Source: CAZWVM01 sp964637705 (GTDB lineage Bacteria; UBA8481). From it: a DNA stretch of 34,379 nucleotides. The DNA is taken from contig CAZWVM010000010.1 in NCBI GenBank assembly GCA_964637705.1, forward strand, positions 1-34,379. Direction: 5' to 3'. Positions 6,697 through 15,100 of this stretch are shown piece by piece (position 1 is the stretch's first letter; each line of letters starts with the position of its first letter). The position numbers and the translations under genes were made by a program. A model generated the notes under the pieces. The model was not told where the DNA came from. It worked only from the letters and a program-made list of their open reading frames with translations, and did not search any database.

Positions 6697-6814
6697 AAAC
6701 CCCTTGAATGCTCCTTCTCAATGATATCGCGAATCCGTTTCGCCGATTCTCTCGGGATGAGGGCGGGCCCGTCCCGCTCCAATCCCCGATAACCGGCCCA
6801 AGCTTGTTTCTCAT
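6678..6814 (-). pseudogene. Possible short gene with a frameshift before the 95-residue gene
   Basis: An ATG at 6814 has an ideal AGGAGG five bases upstream, but its frame yields only 42 residues of low quality after the first 16. A second frame across the same bases gives a far more protein-like C-terminus (ALIPRESAKRIRDIIEKEHS) ending at 6678, yet it has no good start. One single-base indel near the GGGCCC run at about 6767-6774 would join the good start to the good tail, giving a protein of about 45 residues that overlaps the 95-residue gene by 19 bases. This could be a decayed gene, a sequencing error or chance. Confidence 0.25.
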
Positions 6815-6848
6815 GAATGCCTCCTGCCCTCTATATGGCATGTCCTCC

Positions 6849-6877
6849 TTGATAATGCCAATGCATAGTGATATAGA
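6849..6877 (+). promoter_or_regulatory. Sigma70-type promoter of the LysR gene
   Basis: TTGATA (6849-6854), a 17-base spacer and TATAGA (6872-6877) precede the ATG at 6888 by ten bases. Transcription would start three or four bases before the ATG, leaving almost no leader. This decides the choice of 6888 over the upstream in-frame ATG codons. Confidence 0.55.
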
Positions 6878-6887
6878 TCGAGATGCA

Positions 6888-7805
6888 ATGAACGCATCAG
6901 AGATCGTCGCGAACGTCACGCTCCAGCAGCTCCGCTACTTCTTGGCGGTTGCGGAGGGCGGCTCCTTCACGCCGGGGGACCGGATCGCGCGGAGCCAGCC
7001 GGCGGTCTCGCGGGGGATCCGCCAGCTCGAGCGGATCCTGGGCCGGCCGCTCTTCCACCCGGAGGACCGGCGGCGGTTGACGGACTTCGGGCGGGAGGCG
7101 CTTGCCGAAGCGCGGGCGATCCTGGGCCTGGTGGAGTCGCTGGGGCGGAAGGCGGAGGACGCGCGGGCGGCCGGGGAGGTGGCGGGGCCGCTCCTCATCG
7201 GGACGAAGTTGTCGCTCGCCTACTCGGAACTGCCGCTGATCCTGGCGCGCCTGAAGAAGAAGCACCCGAAGCTCGAGATCCGGGTCCGGAGCAAGGGCGG
7301 GAGGGAGCTGGCGGAGATGCTCTCGAAGGGCGAGGTGGAGCTGGTCTTCTCGCACGAGCGGACATCGGAGCCGGGGCACGAGTTCCTGCCGCTCTCGCGG
7401 CGGCGCCAGCTCCTCGTCGCGCCGCGGAGCCATCCGCTCCTCTCGATGAGGAAGCTGACGCCGCAGGCGCTGGCCGCGCAGGAGATCGTTCTGTCCGAGC
7501 ATGACAGCCGGATGGCGCGGGTGGTGAGGGAGCGGCTGGGGCGGCACGCGAAGGGTGGCCGGCTGAAGGTCTCGATCGAGTTGATGGGCGCGGAGGCGCG
7601 GAGCCGATACGTGGCGCAGGGCTGGGGCGTGGCGATCGCGGACGAGGGGTTCGAATCGGGGAACACGCCCGGCCTGGCGGCCCGCCCGATCCCCGAGTCG
7701 ATCCTTCCGAGCCGCACGGTGGGCGTCTACACGATGAAGGGCCGCTACCTGAGCGCTGCGGCGCAGGAGTTCCTTGGCGAGTGCCGGAAGGCGATGAGGG
7801 GGTAG
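6888..7805 (+). CDS. LysR-family transcriptional regulator
   Basis: This 305-residue protein has the LysR size and layout. An N-terminal winged helix-turn-helix covers about residues 9-68 (LQQLRYFLAVAEGGSFT, then SQPAVSRGIRQLERILGRPLF), and a periplasmic-binding-protein-like effector domain follows from about residue 95 (GPLLIGTKLSLAYSELPLIL onward). Position RIARSQPAVSR keeps the usual SQPAVSR recognition helix, while the preceding SFTPGDRIA replaces the commoner SFTRAAERL. The start is placed at 6888, just after a promoter. No co-oriented target gene follows within 750 bases, and the divergent neighbour is the 95-residue/ORF6N unit, so that unit is a possible target. The effector is unknown. 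Confidence 0.85.
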   Translation: MNASEIVANVTLQQLRYFLAVAEGGSFTPGDRIARSQPAVSRGIRQLERILGRPLFHPEDRRRLTDFGREALAEARAILGLVESLGRKAEDARAAGEVAGPLLIGTKLSLAYSELPLILARLKKKHPKLEIRVRSKGGRELAEMLSKGEVELVFSHERTSEPGHEFLPLSRRRQLLVAPRSHPLLSMRKLTPQALAAQEIVLSEHDSRMARVVRERLGRHAKGGRLKVSIELMGAEARSRYVAQGWGVAIADEGFESGNTPGLAARPIPESILPSRTVGVYTMKGRYLSAAAQEFLGECRKAMRG

Positions 7806-7857
7806 GGGGGGAGCGAGCAAAGAGTGGTGATTGAGAGATGGATCAGATCCGTGATGT

Positions 7858-8244
7858 CTATTTGTGGGTTGGCGACCTGAATACTATAAAGGAACCTTGG
7901 TCGTCGTTATCGTGTTTTTGAAAGTCGAGGTGTTTCTTTTCGGCGTAAGCCTCGAGCGCTTCTTCACAATTTAGATAATCGTCTTCGTGCGATGAAAGGA
8001 ACTTATCGAATAGGCGTTCGAGTTTCGCGTCTTCCCAAACGATCTCCTCACTACCAATAGTGCCCCAGGCTATGACATGCTCACAAGGATTGCATTCGGG
8101 GGACTCTCCGAACCAATCGACGGGCTGATCGCAAGTGGGGCAATAAAGGACGTTGCAGCTACAATAGAGATCCTGTTCTGATTCGGAATGTTCGGTGTAA
8201 TCGTCCGGGTTTTTGCCGCATATTGGGCACTTCTTTGGGTCCAT
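7858..8244 (-). CDS. Cysteine-rich zinc-ribbon-like small protein, 128 residues
   Basis: The N-terminal half carries Cys pairs CPIC (6, 9), CSC (28, 30), CPTC (35, 38) and CNPC followed by His (51, 54, 56), enough ligands for one or two zinc sites of rubredoxin or zinc-ribbon type. The C-terminal half is acidic and helical (LERLFDKFLSSHEDDYLNCEEALEAYAEKK). I do not know the family. GGGAGG lies nine bases before the ATG. It converges with the LysR gene (52 bases between stops) and lies divergent from the DISARM operon, separated by 303 lower-GC bases. It might be a DISARM-linked accessory, but there is no direct support. Confidence 0.6.
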   Translation of the reverse strand: MDPKKCPICGKNPDDYTEHSESEQDLYCSCNVLYCPTCDQPVDWFGESPECNPCEHVIAWGTIGSEEIVWEDAKLERLFDKFLSSHEDDYLNCEEALEAYAEKKHLDFQKHDNDDQGSFIVFRSPTHK

Positions 8245-8292
8245 GATGACGAGCCTCCCAACGAGACTTTTCTTTCAAGACAACTGCACTTT

Positions 8293-8318
8293 ACATGACG
8301 ATATCGTGGCTGTCATGT
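8293..8318. repeat. Inverted repeat ACATGAC-12-GTCATGT
   Basis: Seven-base perfect arms lie about 50 bases upstream of the cysteine-rich gene start, where an operator could act on either divergent unit. A looser relative, ATGACA (3315-3320) and TGTCAT (3330-3335), lies upstream of the antitoxin-like gene. No regulator can be assigned. Confidence 0.35.
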
Positions 8319-8498
8319 GTAGTTAGGATACGAACATTGCTCTAGATCAATCGGAGATTCTTCTCCGAGATCCGCTTTCTCCGCGGCCGCTTCCGCTTCG
8401 GCGATACCAAGCACACCGCGCCATTCCCTTCTGTGTGCTCATCTGGAGGAATCGCTGTCGCCTCGCACAATCTTCTCCTCCGATCCTCAACCCTTTTC

Positions 8499-8527
8499 TT
8501 GACAATAACTGCTAAATTCCCATACGT
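8499..8527 (+). promoter_or_regulatory. Candidate promoter of the DISARM operon
   Basis: TTGACA at 8499-8504 is a perfect -35 box, but the sequence 16-18 bases further (CATACGTT at 8521-8528) is a poor -10. GGGAGG precedes the HTH gene ATG by seven bases, so this mRNA has a normal leader. A strong -35 with a weak -10 fits a promoter that needs an activator or is held low. Confidence 0.4.
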
Positions 8528-8547
8528 TTTGGTCGGGAGGAAGCAAT

Positions 8548-8787
8548 ATGCCGTCAGCTCGAAATGAATCCGCGCCGCGGCACTTTCCCGAGATTCTGAC
8601 TCTGCCCGAACTCGCGGAATACGTCCGAGTCTCCAAGTCCTCGCTCTACCATTACTCCCGCGACGGCAAAATCCCCGGCCGTAAGATCGGCCGCCATTGG
8701 CGCTATCACAAATCCGCCATCGACGCGTGGGTCAAGAACGACAAGCCCGCCACGCTCCGCGGCGAGAAGCGGAGAAAGAAGAGATGA
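8548..8787 (+). CDS. Excisionase/MerR-type helix-turn-helix protein, DISARM operon regulator candidate
   Basis: The 79-residue protein is a single HTH_17-type winged helix (LTLPELAEYVRVSKSSLYHYSRDGKIPGRKIGRHWRYHKSAIDAWV, about residues 18-63) with a Lys/Arg-rich tail. This family includes excisionases and small regulators. It opens the DISARM operon, 57 bases before drmD and co-directional with it, and has a strong Shine-Dalgarno. The position suggests a regulator of the operon. It is unlikely to be the directionality factor of the integrase at 886-1842, which lies on the other side of the attachment site and 6.7 kb away. Confidence 0.75.
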   Translation: MPSARNESAPRHFPEILTLPELAEYVRVSKSSLYHYSRDGKIPGRKIGRHWRYHKSAIDAWVKNDKPATLRGEKRRKKR

Positions 8788-8812
8788 GTATTCCGTCCGC
8801 TGGAGGAATCGC

Positions 8813-8848
8813 ATGACGCCCAAGGCGGCAGCAGTCCCAGGAACATGA
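8813..8848 (+). CDS. 11-codon leader ORF coupled to drmD
   Basis: TGGAGG lies six bases before an ATG that opens a frame reading MTPKAAAVPGT. Its TGA overlaps the drmD ATG as ATGA. drmD itself has only AGGA placed very close to its ATG. The arrangement fits translational coupling, in which ribosomes that finish the leader re-initiate on drmD. The peptide has no recognisable function. An unrecognised frameshifted drmD start is the alternative. Confidence 0.4.
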   Translation: MTPKAAAVPGT

Positions 8849-11800
8849 GTCCGGCGGTTACATCTCGCCTCCCCGCCCCCGGCGAGATCATCCGCGTCCG
8901 CGCCCGCACTTGGCTGGTCGAGTCGCTAGCTGGCAGTCCTACTGTCCGCGCGGCCTGCCTTGACGACGACGCCCAGGGCCAGCCGCTCGAGATCGTCTGG
9001 GAACTCGAACGCGACGCCGAGATTCTCGACGAGAGCGTCTGGAAGACGATCGGTCAGCGCGGCTTCGATCCGCCGCGTCAGTTCAGTGCGTACGTCAAGA
9101 CGCTCCGTTGGAACTGCGTCACCGCGACCCGGGCCAACCTCTTCCAAGCGCCTTTCCGCGCAGGAATCCGCATCGACGCGTACCAACTCGAGCCCCTCCG
9201 AAAAGCCCTCCTCCTTCCACGCGTAAACCTCTTCATCGCCGACGATGTCGGCCTCGGCAAAACGATCGAAGCCGGGCTCATCGCGAGCGAATTGCTTCTC
9301 CGCCGGCGTGTGCGTGAGATCGTCGTCGCCTGTCCGCCTTCCATGCTCACTCAATGGCGCGACGAACTCGAGGCCCGCTTCGGTCTCACGTTTGAGATCC
9401 TCGACCGCGACTACATTGAGCGCGTCCGCCAGGAGCGCGGCTACGGCGTCAATCCCTGGACGACCTTCCCGCGCTTCCTCGTTTCCCAGCGTCTTCTAAT
9501 CGACGAGGCCTATGCCGCCCCCTTGCGCGACTGGCTCGACAACTTCCGTCCGGGCGCGCTCCTCATCCTGGACGAAGCCCATCACGCCGCGCCATCAAGC
9601 GGCGCCAAGTTCGCCATCGACACACGCATCACGCGCGCGGTCCGCGATATCGCGCCGCGCTTCGAGCACCGCCTCTTCCTCTCGGCCACCCCTCACAACG
9701 GCCACTCCAACAGCTTCAGCTCGCTTCTCAACATTCTCGACGACAAGCGCTTCGCGCCCGGCGTCAAGGTCGGCAAGGGAACGCTCAATGATGTGATGAT
9801 TCGTCGACTGAAGGAGGACGTCCGCGAGGTCGCCGGCGGATTTCCGAAACGCAAGGTCTCGCAGATCGACCTCAAGAATCTTCCCGATAACGCGCCCGAG
9901 CTTGAACTCTCACGCCTCCTCGACCAATACCGTCAAGCCCGGGAGAAACGCGTGGAGGACGCCACGAAGAAGAAGCAGGCCGAGGCCGCGCTCCTCATCT
10001 CCGGCCTCCAACAACGACTGCTCTCCTCCGTGGAAGCGTTCGCCCGAACACTCAAGGTTCACCGCCGCACCATGGAGAAAATCTGGGCGCGCGAGATTCC
10101 TGCCGGTCGCGGTGAGTCCTCAACGCGCATGAACTCCCGACGCATGGCCCTGCTCGCCGGCACTGTTGACGGTGACGATGACCTCGCGACCGTCTCCGAG
10201 GAGGACTTCGCTTCGATCGAAGAAGGGCAGATCGAGGAGAGCACCCGCGCGACCGCCGGCGACGAAGCGAAGGCCGACTCAAAGACCGAGAAGGATCTAC
10301 TCGACAAGATGGCGGCCATCGCCGAGCAGGCTCGCAGTCAGCCTGACGCCCGCGTTCTCCATCTTCTCGAATGGATTCGCGTGAACCAGTGCGCTGGTAT
10401 TCGCGTGCCGGGCGAAAAGTCTCCGAAACCCGGCGCGACCTGGAAGCCAACGCGCGTTCTCATCTTCACGGAATACGAGGACACGAAGCGATACCTCGTC
10501 AACATGCTCCGCGATGCCGTGGCCGAGACCGACCAGGCCGAGCATCGAATCGAGGTCTTCCACGGGCCGACTCCGCCGAAGAAGCGCGATCAGATTAAGC
10601 GCGCCTTCAACGCGCCGCCGGATGAACACCCCGTTCGCATCCTCGTCGCCACCGACGCCGCGCGCGAAGGTCTCAACCTTCAGGCGCACTGCCACCACCT
10701 CTTTCATTTCGACGTTCCCTGGAATCCCAGCCGGCTCGAACAGCGAAACGGCCGCATCGACCGCAAGCTCCAGCCCGCTCCCGAAGTCTTTTGCCACTAC
10801 TTCGTATACGCCCAGCGCCCCGAGGATCGAGTCCTCCAGGCGCTCGTGCGAAAAACCCGAACGATCCGCGAGGAACTTGGCTCGCTGGCCGAGGTCCTCG
10901 AGTCGCGCCTTGAATCGACGCTGAAGGGCGGCATCAGCCACAACCGCATCGCCGAGATCACAGCCGCCATCGACGGCACCGCGCTTAATAAGGAGGATCG
11001 CGAGGCGACAGAGGAAGAACTGGAGGCTGTTCGCGAACGACAGGACTCCTTGCGAGAGCAGGTTGCGACGCTAAGCCGCCGAGTCGAGGACGCACGCAAA
11101 TGGATCGGGCTCGACGCGGAATCTCTCCGCGACGCAATCTCCTGCTCGCTCGAGCTACAGGGCGGACAGCCACTCAGTTCCGCGGCGACGCCGAAAGGCG
11201 AACCGCCCCGATTCACATTTCCGAACCTCGAGACCCGACAGGGCGGCGATCCCACATGGGCAGTCACGCTCGATACGCTCCGCGTTCCGCCGAAGGAGGA
11301 CGAGAACGGCACGATCGAACGCAATTTCCAGTGGAGGAAGAACGCCCCGCTTCGTCCGGTCGTCTTCGATGCGCCGAGTGGCATTGACGATCACGTGGTC
11401 CAGCTTCACCTCAACCATCGCGTGGTTCAGCGGCTCCTCGGCCGTTTCCTCGCGCAGGGTTTCATCCACAACGATCTCTCCCGCGCCTGCCTCGCGCAGA
11501 GCGAGGACAACATTCCTCGCGTTGTGCTCCTGGGCCGCCTTTCGCTCTACGGCCCGGGCGCGGTCCGACTCCACGAGGAGATCCTCTCCGTGACCGCCCG
11601 CTGGTCCCCGCAGGCGGATCGGAAAGGGCCGCTTTCGCCCTACGCCCGAGACGCCGAGGCCCGGACCATGGAACTGCTCGAGTCCGCGCTCAAGCCATCC
11701 ACGAGAAAAGAAGCCACCGAGCAGGTTCGCTCGGAACTCCTCGCGACGATCGGCCGCGATATCGAGGAGCTTCTCCCTCACCTTCAGGAGCGCGGTCAAG

Positions 11801-12138
11801 GCGCTCGAGGGGATGCGGAGAAGGCCCTGACCGACCGCGGCCAGGCCGAGGCGAACGCCATGCGGGAAATTCTCGAACAGCAGAAGAAGCGCATCCTCGC
11901 GGAACTGAAGAAATCGGCGCCACCGACTCCGACGCTCGAACTGACGGACGAGATGAAACGCCACTACGAGGAAGCGCGCCGCCAGTACGAATCGAACCGC
12001 CGCTACTGGGAGAGCTGGATCGCGAACGTGGACGGCGATCTCGAACGCGAGCCGGCGCGCGTCCTCAACTTCTACCGCATCAACTCCTTCCGGATCGAGC
12101 CGGTCGGACTCGTTTACCTCTACCCGGTGAAGGCGTAG
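8845..12138 (+). CDS. drmD: DISARM class 1 SNF2-family helicase DrmD
   Basis: This is a 1097-residue SF2/SNF2-like ATPase. Motif I is DVGLGKT (134-140), motif II LILDEAHH (DEAH at 243-246) and motif III SATPHNG (280-286). The second RecA lobe has VLIFTEYEDTKRYL, VATDAAREGLNL (about 600-612) and NPSRLEQRNGRIDR (about 627-640). A long helical insert (about 360-500) separates the lobes, and a coiled-coil C-terminus follows (EILEQQKKRILAELKK). DrmD is the class 1 specific helicase of DISARM, which blocks phage DNA in the cytoplasm together with DrmMI, DrmA, DrmB and DrmC. It is followed after two bases by drmMI. Motifs are intact, so it should be an active ATPase. Other RapA-like SNF2 defence proteins look similar; the neighbours decide the name. 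Confidence 0.9.
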   Translation: MSPAVTSRLPAPGEIIRVRARTWLVESLAGSPTVRAACLDDDAQGQPLEIVWELERDAEILDESVWKTIGQRGFDPPRQFSAYVKTLRWNCVTATRANLFQAPFRAGIRIDAYQLEPLRKALLLPRVNLFIADDVGLGKTIEAGLIASELLLRRRVREIVVACPPSMLTQWRDELEARFGLTFEILDRDYIERVRQERGYGVNPWTTFPRFLVSQRLLIDEAYAAPLRDWLDNFRPGALLILDEAHHAAPSSGAKFAIDTRITRAVRDIAPRFEHRLFLSATPHNGHSNSFSSLLNILDDKRFAPGVKVGKGTLNDVMIRRLKEDVREVAGGFPKRKVSQIDLKNLPDNAPELELSRLLDQYRQAREKRVEDATKKKQAEAALLISGLQQRLLSSVEAFARTLKVHRRTMEKIWAREIPAGRGESSTRMNSRRMALLAGTVDGDDDLATVSEEDFASIEEGQIEESTRATAGDEAKADSKTEKDLLDKMAAIAEQARSQPDARVLHLLEWIRVNQCAGIRVPGEKSPKPGATWKPTRVLIFTEYEDTKRYLVNMLRDAVAETDQAEHRIEVFHGPTPPKKRDQIKRAFNAPPDEHPVRILVATDAAREGLNLQAHCHHLFHFDVPWNPSRLEQRNGRIDRKLQPAPEVFCHYFVYAQRPEDRVLQALVRKTRTIREELGSLAEVLESRLESTLKGGISHNRIAEITAAIDGTALNKEDREATEEELEAVRERQDSLREQVATLSRRVEDARKWIGLDAESLRDAISCSLELQGGQPLSSAATPKGEPPRFTFPNLETRQGGDPTWAVTLDTLRVPPKEDENGTIERNFQWRKNAPLRPVVFDAPSGIDDHVVQLHLNHRVVQRLLGRFLAQGFIHNDLSRACLAQSEDNIPRVVLLGRLSLYGPGAVRLHEEILSVTARWSPQADRKGPLSPYARDAEARTMELLESALKPSTRKEATEQVRSELLATIGRDIEELLPHLQERGQGARGDAEKALTDRGQAEANAMREILEQQKKRILAELKKSAPPTPTLELTDEMKRHYEEARRQYESNRRYWESWIANVDGDLEREPARVLNFYRINSFRIEPVGLVYLYPVKA

Positions 12139-12140
12139 CG

Positions 12141-15100
12141 ATGGCCGTCGATCCCGCGATTCTCGATCACAAGGCGTGGATCGGATACCTCCAGCCCGAC
12201 GGCCTCGTCGTCTCGCCGACCGCGCTCGTCGATGCCCAGCTTCCACTCAACCGAAGCGTCGCTGAACTTCAGGAACGTTTCCGCGGTGCGCTCAAGGAGG
12301 ACGACCGCGACGACAAGAGTGTTTGGTCCATCCCGAATCTTGCTGACTTCCTGACGGATTTCCTCGAGTGGCCGCGAGAGCTACTCGCCGGCGCCTCGGT
12401 CGAGAACCCGATTCCAGGCTCGCTGAAGGTGCCGCTCAGCCAGTTCGGCGAGACACTCGAACCAACCTTTGCCCTTCGCGATCCGGACGGCACGGATGAG
12501 AATCCGTGGATTCTTCTCGTCCTGGATCTCCCCGCCGGCATGGATCTCGACACGCCCATCGAGTCCGCGATGGCGGGCTGGTCGGCGTCGCACACACGCC
12601 GGTTCGAACGACTGCTTCGCGAGACCGGCGTCGCCGTCGGACTCATATCGAACGGCGAACAGGTGCGGCTCATCTACGCACCGAAGCGCGAGAACTCGGG
12701 CACGCTGACATTCCGGATCGCGGACATGCTCGAGGTCGCGGGCCGGCGCATCCTATCGGCCTTCGAACTGCTTCTCTCGGGCTATCGTCTCGTCATCGCG
12801 CCGACCGAGGCTCGACTGCCGGCACTCCTTAAGAAGAGCCGCGATTACCAGAGCCGCGTCTCAGCCGAACTTGCGGGGCAGGTTCTCGATGCGTTGTACG
12901 AACTACTTCGAGGATTCCAGTCCGCCAATGAACGTGCGCATGGGGAACTTCTCAAGGAGGTTCTCGCCCGCGATCCCGACGAGGTCTACCGCGGACTCCT
13001 GACGGTTCTCATGCGCCTGGTTTTTCTCCTCTACGCGGAGGATCGCGGCCTCATGCCCGGCAGTGACCTGTATGTCCGCAACTACGCGGTCCGGACGCTC
13101 TTCGAACGGCTCCGGAACGACGCCGAGCAGTATCCCGACACCATGGACTTCCGTTTCGGCGCCTGGCCCCAGCTCCTCGCGCTTTTCCGCGTTCTCTTCG
13201 AAGGCTGCGAGCATCCATACCTGAATCTTCCGCCGCGCGCCGGACACCTCTTCGAGCCGACGCGATTTCGTTTTCTGGAAGGCGCCATCGCCGAGAAGAA
13301 GCCGCCGCTCGTCTCGGACGGCGTGATCCACCGCGTTCTCGAGAAGCTCATCATGCTCGACGGCGAGCGCCTCAGCTACCGCACACTCGACGTGGAGCAG
13401 ATCGGAAGTGTGTACGAGACGATGATGGGCTTCCGGCTCCTGGTGACCGAGGGCCTGACCGTGGCCATGAAGCCGAACAAGGCGCACGGCGCGCCGGTGC
13501 CGATCGGCGTCGAGGAACTGCTCTGCATCGCGGCCGGGAAACGCGGCGAGTGGTTGAAGGAGAAGACCGACTACAAGATGCCGGCGGGCATGGCCGGAGA
13601 GGTGAAGGCCGCGAAGACGGCGGACGAACTTCTCGCCGCGCTCGATCGAAGGATCGCACGGAACGCGACGCCACAGCCGTTGCCCACGGGAAGCGTCACG
13701 CTCATGCCGACCGACGAGCGTAGGAAAAGTGGTTCGCACTACACGCCGCGAACCCTGACCGAGCCGATCGTCAGGACGACCCTTGAGCCGATCCTGAAAC
13801 AGCTCGGCGAGAAACCGACACCCGAGGATATTCTCGGCCTCAAGGTCTGCGATCCGGCGATGGGGAGCGGCGCGTTTCTCGTCGAGGCCTGCAGACAGCT
13901 CGCGGACGAGTTGGTCAAGGCTTGGGCCGCGCATGGGTACAAGCCGAGCATCCCACCCGACGAGACCGAGTTCCTCTTCGCAAGCCGTATCATCGCCCAG
14001 CGCTGTCTCTACGGCGTAGACCGGAACCCGATGGCTGTGGATCTCGCCAAGCTCTCCCTCTGGCTCGCCACGCTCGCGAAGGATCATCCCTTCACCTTCC
14101 TCGATCACTCCTTCCGTTGCGGCGACTCGCTCGTCGGGCTGACGCGCAATCAGATCGCGGCCTTCCACTGGGCGCCCTCAGGCGCGCTCGGGCTTCTCGA
14201 GGGCAAACTCCGCGACTCGATCGAATCCGCGAGCCGCGCGCGCCGACAGATCCTCTCGGCGGGCGACGAGATGCCACCGCCAGCTAAGGCGAAGAAGCTC
14301 GAGGACTCGGAACGCGCGCTGGAGTTCGTCCGCCAGATAGGCGACGCGGCCATCGCGGCCTTCTTCGCGGCCGACAAGGATCGCAAGCGAGAGGAGGCCC
14401 GCGCGCATCTCTTCCATCAGTTGGAACTCCGGCTCACGACCTCGGACCAGACCGCGAATGCCGAGTTCGAGTCCGCCATCGCTGAACTGCGCAGCGGCGA
14501 AAAGCCGGTCGTGCCCTTCCACTGGGAGATCGAGTTCCCGGAGGTCTTCGCCGGCGAGCGTCCGGGGTTCGATGCCATCGTTGGGAATCCTCCGTTTGCT
14601 GGGAAGAACACGATTGCGGAGAGTAATGCTGATCAGTATCCAGGCTGGTTGCATGCGCTCCACGCGGATAGCCATGGTAACGCCGACCTGGTCGCGCACT
14701 TCTTTCGGCGGACATTTCATCTGGTTCATAGAAACGGGGCATTTGGACTTATTGCGACAAACACAATCGGTCAGGGCGACACTCGCGCAACCGGTCTTCG
14801 CTGGATATGTACGAACGGGGCAGCGATCTACTCCGCGCAACGCCGCATCAAGTGGCCAGGGCAAGCCGCCGTCGTTGTGAGTGTTGTCCATATCAAGAAA
14901 GGCGAATGGCGTGGGCCCCGCAGTCTTGATGGGATGAGTGTTCCGGACATTACTGCGTATTTGTTTCATGCAGGCGGACACGAGAATCCGACAATTATGG
15001 TCGCTAATAGCGGCAAGAGTTTCATTGGTTCCTATGTTCTCGGTATGGGTTTCACCTTCGACGACACTGATGCAAAGGGAATCGCGTCTCCGCTTGCTGA

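Larger units (their letters stand above)
8245..8547. other. 303-base regulatory gap between divergent units
   Basis: No gene is seen. The gap holds two inverted repeats. ACATGAC (8293-8299) pairs with GTCATGT (8312-8318) across 12 bases that contain CGATATCG. TCGGAGA (8351-8357) pairs with TCTCCGA (8362-8368) across a four-base loop. A consensus -35 box for the DISARM operon sits at 8499. The gap is visibly less GC-rich than drmD. Confidence 0.5.

Noticed and set aside
8548..8787. The HTH protein as excisionase of the integrase at 886-1842
   Set aside because: It lies on the chromosomal side of the attachment site, 6.7 kb away, and heads the DISARM operon.
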